Assembly: GCA_001566295.1 (NCBI GenBank)
Contig: KQ964247.1
Span: 2,542,001-2,606,000 of the forward strand
DNA: 64,000 nt
Direction of reading: 5' to 3'
Source of the DNA: Microdochium bolleyi
Taxonomy: Eukaryota; Ascomycota; Sordariomycetes; Xylariales; Microdochiaceae
The translations under genes and the position numbers were made by a program. How positions within the stretch are numbered: position 1 is the first letter of the stretch; every line of letters begins with the position of its first letter. The notes beneath the pieces were generated by a model. The model was not told the DNA's origin. It did no database searches and saw only the letters and a list, made by a program, of their open reading frames with translations. Positions 56,973 through 64,000 of the stretch are shown piece after piece.

Positions 56973-58049
56973 TTATTGAGGGGGCTGACCCTTCGGCTCG
57001 CGGACCATGGTATACAACGTGATGGCCGTCCCCTCGTCGTCGCAGAGGAGCTCCTTGGCGAATTTGAAGCCGAAGCGGCTGTAGATGTCCATGTTGGGCT
57101 TGTCCCTGCTGGACTCGAGGTAGCACGGCATGCCCTCGGCGTCGGCCTGGTCCGTGACGTATTCCATCATGGCCCGACCGATGCCCTTACCCTGGGCCTT
57201 CGGCGAGACGACCATGATGTTCAGGAAGTAGTAGCCGCGAGGGTCCGTCCAGACACTTGAGTGGGCCACGTCTTGAGCTTGTTTCCAGATGTAGTACCGC
57301 TGCAATGGGATAACAATCAGCCGTTGCGGAGATGATCGCGGTCATCCGAACCGGAGAGATCGTCGATAGACGTGCTTCCCCAGCAGATTAGGTTGTGCCT
57401 CTTCGGCAGTACGCGTCCGCCAGGACACATACGTAAGCACAGCCAAGCTCGTTTCACATGGGTAGATTACGATTATGATTACGCACCTTGACGTTAAGCC
57501 CGCCACGGCCGTAGTAGGCATTCATACCGACCTGGTTGAGCCACAACCGCCAGCCCTCGAGCCAGTCGGTCCAGGTGGCCGGCTGGCCTGCCCTCTGTGG
57601 TTTCAACCACATGGCCACGCCGAGGACCTCGTCGCTGCCTTGCTCCTTTGCGACGTGGAAGAGGCCGTTGCGCATGCCCCAGCGGCACCGGATGCCCAGC
57701 GACGTGGCGTTTCTCTGGGCATTATACTTGGGACGTAGGCCTTCTTAGAGTTTTGCTTTCTTTCTTGGGGGTTTCAACGAGAAGAAGACGGCGCGCGAGG
57801 GATGTGTAGGCACAGATACTAGCTACACCTGGGCCACATACGTACATTTGACATGTCAAACATCCAGTGGGTGTATGGATCCTCGGCAAAAGCCGCCCTG
57901 GAAGCAAGAAGGAATGCATCAGTGGGAGCCAGGCAGGCGCGTGGGTGCAAGGCCGACAGACGACGGGCTTCGTTTGGGGGAACATACTGGATCGCTGCGA
58001 CAGAGCCGGGGATGTCGGCGTCTGCCATGGGCGAAACCTTGATAGCCAT
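56973..58049 (-). CDS. GNAT-family acetyltransferase, four exons
   Basis: This encodes a second, unrelated acetyl-CoA dependent GNAT enzyme with unknown substrate. Exons 57988-58049, 57846-57897, 57487-57714 and 56973-57299 give 222 residues. The start MAIKVSPMADADIPG and AAFAEDPYTHWMFD is typical of small-molecule GNATs of fungi. The central exon has GIRCRWGMRNGLFHVAK and VLGVAMWLKPQ. The acetyl-CoA loop is VSPKAQGKGIGRAMM in the last exon (QGKGIG, Q/RxxGxG), followed by MPCYLESSRDKPNMDIYSRFGF with the conserved Glu, Ser and Tyr. Intron 1 (57898-57987) is 90 nt, stop-free and in phase, so an unspliced form would gain 30 residues. I removed it because GTATGT and TTCCAG sites flank it and the family runs straight from IQ to AAFAEDP. 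Other introns are 131 and 187 nt. Confidence 0.85.
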
Positions 58050-60029
58050 CGTGCATGCAGCAGATCGCCAAGGGATCGCCGGGCGTGTAGGAGACAGGCT
58101 TGTGGCGCTGAGGTGCAACTTGTTTCGACTCTGTATCTGCGCGAGGGCGTCGTTGGCGCGTGCGGTGTCGAGGCTCGAGTGACGAGGGAGGTCGAGCCGT
58201 GGATACCAGCATACGAAGCTCACGGTGCTTCAGCTGGCGCCCGGCCTGGGCATGGAGGAAGAGTGGGGCCTCAGGCCGCGGATGTTCCTTCCAAGGTTGT
58301 TGCCAGGCGCTCAGAAAGCTTGACGTGAAGTGATCGTCAACGGGCACCACCTCACATCTCTGTTCTGGATTCGGCAACACCCTTGCCGCAGTGTCGGCTC
58401 TGCCACGAGAACCACGGTCGCAGTCACACATCCCGAGCCATTGTTGCGTCGCCACCTTGGCCGACAGCCACGCATGACGACATTGCAAGTACGCGGCCAC
58501 CCACGCATCGTCCCAAGTCTACCGTAGTGTGTACTCCACGCTGTCGCAGCCATACTTTAGACTCGGCTCCAGACCATGCATCGTCGTCACACGCGCCCCA
58601 GCACATGGCAGAGGGTGACGACGCAACGGCCAGGCCCCCCGGGGTCTCTTGGGGGTAGATAGGAAGCAGGCCGTGCCGCACCCTCGACCTCGTCCTCGAC
58701 CTGTCCTTGTCCTGGGTGAGGGCCAAAGAGCCTCGGACCTCTGCAAGACTCGCCCACAGCACGGCGCCGAGATGCCCACATTATGTTTCGACCATTTCTC
58801 CGGCGCGCTGCGGTGATTGGGCAATGGCGTCAGGCCCCGGCTCCGGGCGTTTGAGAGAGGACAACCTGCAACACGCCAACGCCGGCTCCCAGCGCAAACC
58901 CCCGGCGCCGGCCCCTGCAGCGCCCCCGGACATGAGACAGCAGAGTCCCTGCCCGGCCCCGGCCTCGTCTCATCCTGAGGTTGTTGCAGCACCCAGCCCT
59001 CGCTACCTGCTCCACGGAGTACTCTGTCAGATTCTGCCTCGTGACTTTCAGGCCGAGCACCGCAGGCGACCGACGACGCCGACGACATCACAGCCACCCC
59101 GAGCGTGGGGGACTGCATTGTCTTCAAAGAGCATTCTGGCTCGCAGAGACCCAGCATCGCACATACGGGGCCCCAAGAATGGGGGCTCGCTTGGACTTGC
59201 TGGACTACGCAGTGCTGGGACTACTGGGACAGCTGGGACAACTGGGACACGCAGCCGCGACGCAGCAGTGATGCAGCAGCAGCGGCGAGGCCTGAGATGC
59301 TGGTCTAGCGCGTCGCCGGATTGCCTCTCAGGCAGAGCGGCCGGGGTCGAGGCTCTGGGTCGCGATACCGGTCCACTCACGTCGCAACACTGGAGCTCCG
59401 GCCGTCCCAACAGGGAAAGAGGCCAAGACCTTTTGTGCGTGGGGACCTTGCGAGGGAGGCTGTCCCTGCGCGGCATGCTGTGCAGGACTCGAGCTCCTCC
59501 GTGGGCGGCTGTTGTTGCGCTGGGACTCTGGCAGGCGGCCGGCGAAACCCTCTAGCGCGAGATCGGCCACCGTCCCCGGGCCTGCTCCACCCCCGTCCAT
59601 CTCTCTGAAGCATGTCGCAAGTCCACCACCCCTGGGCCCCTACTGCGTACTGCCGCCGGCCCTCCTCAACTCTTGTCTACCTCTGCACTCGTCCTTTTCT
59701 TGTCTTGTCCCTCTACATCTGCACCTTCCTTTCGGCTTCTCCTCTTTTCGGTTCACCAGAAGGCTGGCCTTCCACGTTCGTTCATTATCGGCAGGCACGC
59801 TTTATTTCACACAGACATCGCCCTCGCCTGCAATTTCCTGGTGGATCAGCGGGTTTTCTTTCGACGCTTGGCCAGAATCCTGTACACTCCTGGGTTTCTA
59901 ACGAAGAGAAGGTCACAAGTATCTTTTGCCAAGAGGAGGAAGATATGAGCGGGCTCCGTTTCGACTAAGGTTAAGATCGAGCCAGTACGACATCAATACC
60001 CAGGAATCTTAAACCACAACAGCGCGAGC
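58050..60029. other. Divergent spacer GNAT / membrane protein gene (2 kb)
   Basis: Frames of up to about 280 codons occur on both strands between 58500 and 59600, but they overlap each other, lack ATG starts or recognisable domains, and reflect GC-rich sequence. The right 450 bp are pyrimidine-rich, like a leader. A 9-bp tandem repeat lies at 59215-59250. No gene is supported. Confidence 0.5.
59215..59250. repeat. Tandem 9-bp repeat CTGGGACWN, four units
   Basis: Four back-to-back 9-mers (CTGGGACTA, CTGGGACAG, CTGGGACAA, CTGGGACAC) differ only in the last two bases. They lie in a spacer with no supported gene. Confidence 0.85.
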
Positions 60030-61167
60030 ATGGCATCGATGGGCACATCACAGCAGGCTGGAAGCCAGGGGCTTCCGAGGAGGAGGAACGACCAGAGGAG
60101 GAGGACAAGACAAGTGGCGGACAATCAGCTCGCAGTGGAAGACGAAGTCGCCAGGATCCTCGATGTTGTCGACAAGCAGGACACGCTTGCTGTCGTCCCT
60201 GCCCAGGATCCAGTCGAGACTGAGACACCAAGGCTGGGCTCCACAACCACATCTCGGGCTGAGAAGCGGGCTCCGCAACCTATGGACCAGGAAAAGGAGC
60301 ATTTGCTCATAGCAGCCGGAGCGATTGGTAAGTCGCTCATTTCACCGCAGGGAAAGTCGTCGCCATTCGCTGACCATTCTAGGCGCATTCATCTTGTTTT
60401 GCTTCATCGGCTATGTGGTCTATCGGATGCTCAAGAAGTCAGGCAAGCTGGGCGGCCCTCCCCCCGTGCCCTTTGAAGCATCCCCATGGGCAGCGCGGAG
60501 CGTCAAGTACCCTCAGTATCCTCCAAGCGAGCCTCCCTCGACGTACGACAAGGCGGAAATGGGGTATGGACCGGACAAGGCGTACACCGTAGCAGACTTG
60601 CAGGCACGGTCCTCGTATGCCTACTCCGGCGGCGGCACGTTGCGACGACAAGCGCCTGAGATGCCTCTCGACGTTCAGTATACGCTTTCGAGAAAGGCAC
60701 CCTCGCTCTCGTCCGCAGATGATCGCGCGATCGAGCAGTACTACAACGAACTGTTTGGAGCCCAGCCACCCGCAAGCGCTCGAGACCCTGCTCAGCGGCA
60801 ATACCGCCTGAGCGAAGTCTCGTCGCTGTCTTCGGGCTTCGGGGACGGCGAGATTGTCGTCACCCAGCCGCTCCCAGCGCCCCCGCGGGCTGCAGGCTCT
60901 CAACCGTCCGCGCCTAGCCCACGGGGCTCTGCGAGATACTCTCGGCCTCCGTCCTGGGTGAGCCAGGCGGAGAGCAGACGCGAGACCATGTACACAAACA
61001 CCAGCGAAGACCGCCCCGCCCGGTTCCGGACGCTCAGCAGCTGGGTCAACCAGCAATCCGGAAGAGTGAAGAGGCAAGACTCGAGGGCTCAGGAGCGCGG
61101 GGAGATCCCCGTCATGCCCGCCATCCCAGGAGAGATGAGCTTCACTCGCCAGACAGCATACAGATGA
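60030..61167 (+). CDS. Single-span membrane protein of unknown function, 360 residues
   Basis: I do not recognise this protein. Exons 60030-60327 and 60383-61167 give 360 residues. The first 95 residues are polar and basic (GLPRRRNDQRRRTRQ) with no signal peptide. One hydrophobic span follows, interrupted by the intron: LLIAAGAIGAFILFCFIGYVVYRM at about 90-113 (quoted in pieces in the sequence), flanked by KK. The remaining 245 residues are Pro/Ser/Arg/Tyr-rich with PPPVPFEASPW, YPQYPPSEPP and repeated SRPPSWVSQ and RFRTLSSWVNQ-like segments that may bind partners. The layout, a short N-terminal part, one span and a long low-complexity tail, is common in fungal plasma-membrane proteins of unknown role. 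The intron is 55 nt (GTAAGT to TAG). Orientation in the membrane cannot be decided. Confidence 0.72.
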
Positions 61168-61223
61168 TTGCGAAACGGTTTTTGCATACAACCTTTCGAT
61201 GTTGTCCGGACTTGCTAGCAACA

Positions 61224-61252
61224 TTCTTCTTCTTCTTTTCTTCTTCTTCTTC
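61224..61252. repeat. TTC/CTT-rich microsatellite
   Basis: A run of TTC units interrupted once by TTTTC lies about 60-85 bp after the stop codon of the membrane-protein gene, probably in its 3' UTR. Confidence 0.8.
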
Positions 61253-62193
61253 TCCACCCTGGTTTCGGTGCCGGCGTCACTTTCGCATAATCTTATACAT
61301 CGAGTCTCGATTCATCCACTTTTGAGCTTCTGGTCCACACACAGAGCAGCGGCAGCCAAGTAGCCCTTGACGGGTTCGCACTTGGAACACCTTGGACGTG
61401 GCCACGACCGCAATGTACAATCCACGCGGGAAGGAAATGACGTCCATGTATGGTCTTCGGAGCGCCTTGAGCACGCAGGAGATGATCTTGTGGGAGTCCT
61501 GTCGGGGATAAGACCGCAGAATCAAAGTCGACGGGGGAGGAGGGGGGACGGACCGAGGGCAGGACTTTTGTGTACTGTAAATAAGACAAAAACCCTTTCA
61601 TCTGGACGCGAGCGATCACCGTTTTCGGTTTCATTTTTCTTGTGTTTTTCTTGCGCTCTCTGCCTCTTAGCATTGATATACACAGCCTCATACATACAAA
61701 GATAATCACGTCCGCACTGCTCTCTCGCGCTCTCTTCCTCTGTGTCTCTCGATCGTTCAAAAGACGCCAGCCACTCTTGGCATCTGAACCTCTGGATCAA
61801 TGCCACACCCCCTTTGACCGGCAGGTGAGGTATCCGACCCGGGAGGCGTTGCGTGCGGGTGGCTTGTTCCCGCGGCCGCCGCAGCCGCGGCCGCCGCTCA
61901 TGCACGCGTCCCCTACGTGGGATGGGGGCAACGTCCTGAAACCCTCGTGTGCCGGCCAGGCTGCCTGCCAGGAGCCAGCGGCGCTGCTTCCCCTCGTTCT
62001 TCTTCTGCTCCCCACTAGACCAGCAAAAGCCCCGGAAGCTTAGAGGGAGGTTCTGGGCGCTGGTGCAGAACAGTGCAGTGCAAGCGGTGACAGTGTCAGC
62101 TGTGACAGTGAGTGAACGAGAGCCCGCGGCCTCTGCGGCTTACAAGGGTCGAGTTGGTTATAGCGTAGTTGGTGGGTGAAACTCGGGGCTCCT

Positions 62194-62217
62194 CCAGCCA
62201 GCCAGCCAGCCAGCCAG
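62194..62217. repeat. CCAG tetranucleotide microsatellite, six units
   Basis: There are six perfect CCAG units in noncoding DNA. It is a possible polymorphic marker. Confidence 0.9.
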
Positions 62218-64000
62218 TTCAGTTGACCCTGGCCGGCAGTTGGGGGAGCAAAATGCCGACGTCACGGAACACGCCCGAAGGGAGCCGCAAGGGGGAGATT
62301 GAGATTGTAGCTTTGATAGCATGTGTGCATTGCAGACCAACATGCCCTCGCGCAATAGACAATTCAGTTCGGGGTGCTTTTTAAATATATACCTCAGAAG
62401 AATTGCATACTCGACTACCAGGCAGTAGCAAACATGCATCAGCACGTAGTTCAACCAAGGATCCGATCGGACATCCCTTTGTCTGTTGCGTCGGGCATTC
62501 GGATCCTGCGCAAAGGCCCGGCACGAAGTCCTGTGTCTTCTTTGGTGTTCTTTTCCCTTGTTGTTTACTGTGTGGAGTGCATACACGACGTTCGTTGTCG
62601 TCTCGCCCGATGTGCCGCGTACCTTTAAGGCAACGATACCCGGCCATCGTCTCTTCTTCCGCACGCGGGACGCCACTGAGGAGTATCGCCCATGTTTAGG
62701 TACCGACAAGGTTTGTGCTGTTCTCGTTACTGCAGTTGCAACCAGCTGCCGTCTCATACAAGATTATGAAGGGTGCACTGCGCTTACAACAAGACTGAGA
62801 GTGGGTGTTTATGGGGGTACATGTATATATATATGTCTTCCTCGTCCGGGCCTTGCCCTTCCCCGGCCGCACGCAGCGCTCTAGATGTCTATACTCTCAG
62901 ACTTGGTTTGTAAAAAAGAAACTCGTTGGGGAATATCTAGAGGTCTCCAGGCCACCTGGGCCGCCGCAAGAACAACGAGTGATTCAAGACGGTGGGATAA
63001 GTATCGTGTCAGGCTGGCTGTTTCAGAGCCGGCCTTCATCTCGAAGCATCTCGGATCACATATGTGTGTGACTGTGCGCGGACATGCTCACTTGTGGTCT
63101 CCGGCCCGACGGCAGGTATAGTATTGCCATCTGGTATCGTTGCTTCCCGCTGGTCGAAGCTGCTCGGATGGCTTGAACCTCGCTGTTGATAGAGCCAGGC
63201 TGGACCGGGCGAGTTCGGGAATATATGCGAGAAGTACATTTTGACTACCTGATTGCCTGGAGTTCCAAAGTTGGCTCTACAGGAAGCGATCACTGTTTCC
63301 CATGAAGAGAGAGTGGGTGACTAACAGCTAACAGTTCGATGCCTACGATAATCACCAAGACCGACCGTGACCTGATTGCCAGCGACAACAAGGCCAAACG
63401 CTTGTCGACGATTTGAATCGCCGCCAGTAGGTTTCAAGACTGACATGTGTCCGTCTGCTCACAAACAGTACTGGACAACGACCGGGCAAGGGAATCATGT
63501 AAGCAGAATGCGTGGGAGCGTACAACAAATTCCTCTCCGGCTTGTTGTCTCGTGTGTTGCGGACGACACCGCGACAGACAGACAGACACAACGTTTGTGG
63601 CGGACCAGATCACTTGCGATCATGACGGCATCTACTTTTGCAACAGCTGCTGGCATTCGTCAGGCAGTCGTGAGGAATGGCATATAAGTCCTGTGAACGA
63701 ACATGGCCTTGGTCGATTCCTCAAAGAAAGGCACAGCACCACAGCGGACAACGACACTTACGACAACTCGGGCCAGAAGCTAGAGAAGACGAATACTCAT
63801 CTTCTGGCAAACTGCTGATAAGTCGACTGAGCGGCGTCGAAGTCCTCACTACAAGGTACGACAATTGGTTATCTGGCAGGTGCCTGTGGAGGTTCAAGAT
63901 TCACCACTGATACTGATCAATGAGTTTGGCCCTAGCCGTCGCTATCATGGAGGACTGTTCATCATCAGAGAGGCCACCATCGCTCGACAACTTGCCAACC

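Larger units (their letters stand above)
61168..64000. other. Right-hand end with no supported gene (2.8 kb)
   Basis: I find no convincing gene in the last 2.8 kb. Frames reach about 200 codons (minus strand, 62158-62757) and 123 codons (plus strand, 63447-63818, GTG start), without recognisable domains. The latter has several Cys and His residues (ITCDHDGIYFCNSCWH) and could be part of an exon of a gene that leaves the window, but nothing proves it. Short repeats are listed separately. Confidence 0.5.

Noticed and set aside
58707..59555. Plus-strand frame of 282 codons
   Set aside because: It starts at TTG, is Pro/Ala/Arg-rich and overlaps equally long minus-strand frames, as expected from GC-rich noncoding DNA.
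62158..62757. Minus-strand frame of 199 codons
   Set aside because: It has no recognisable domain and includes the CCAG microsatellite; no splice structure supports it.

Overview
The window reads as a euchromatic, gene-dense stretch of a filamentous ascomycete nuclear genome, most likely a Sordariomycete. The evidence is short GT-AG introns (mostly 59-94 nt, with recognisable branch sites such as TACTAAC at 10332), moderately GC-rich coding sequence, and single-copy Pezizomycotina-type genes: a tail-anchored Pex26-like protein, a pinin-domain protein, an FHA-RING ligase, and an alternative external NADH dehydrogenase. I saw no transposons, rRNA, tRNA, CRISPR-like arrays or phage-like material. 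The class-level assignment is inference; the genus cannot be read from the sequence.

Layout from left to right: CDC37 co-chaperone (219-1815, -); GNAT acetyltransferase (2864-3532, +); cohesin SMC3 (3846-7639, -); a 2.6 kb divergent spacer; MOT1 TBP-remodelling ATPase (10278-16215, +); an unrecognised nuclear-looking protein of 561 residues (17558-19243, +); FHA-RING ubiquitin ligase of the Dma1/CHFR type (21037-22932, +); mitochondrial oxaloacetate-type carrier (24095-25437, +); SNARE Use1 (26563-28000, +); external alternative NADH dehydrogenase (28634-30574, -); Drs2-type lipid flippase (32420-36612, -); epoxide hydrolase (38210-39385, -); pinin-domain protein (40181-41381, -); PHF5A/Rds3 splicing factor (42092-42424, +); Pex26-like tail-anchored protein (43308-44800, -); mitoribosomal mL46 (47017-48191, -); Golgi pH regulator-like membrane protein (48909-50558, +); an unknown conserved-looking protein (51882-53369, +); a BRCT plus WGR-like protein (54143-56217, +); a second GNAT (56973-58049, -); and a single-span membrane protein (60030-61167, +). 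From 61.2 to 64.0 kb I find no convincing gene.

This is not an operon-like or secondary-metabolite cluster. The genes are mostly housekeeping and cover chaperone function, cohesion, transcription, vesicle traffic, membrane lipid asymmetry, mitochondrial and peroxisomal functions, and splicing. Two local patterns stand out. The divergent pair pinin / PHF5A shares one 710-bp spacer and both products belong to splicing machinery. Many genes place their first intron only 11-49 coding bases after the start codon. Candidate regulatory sites are a heat-shock element upstream of CDC37 and an MluI cell-cycle box upstream of SMC3.

Exon structures were worked out by hand from splice motifs, reading frame and recall of the protein families. 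In every spliced gene the exon sum is divisible by three. No similarity search was run. The least-understood loci are the 561-residue protein, the 495-residue coiled-coil protein, the BRCT/WGR-like protein without a PARP catalytic domain, and the 360-residue membrane protein. I did not find a clear previously undescribed multi-gene system.
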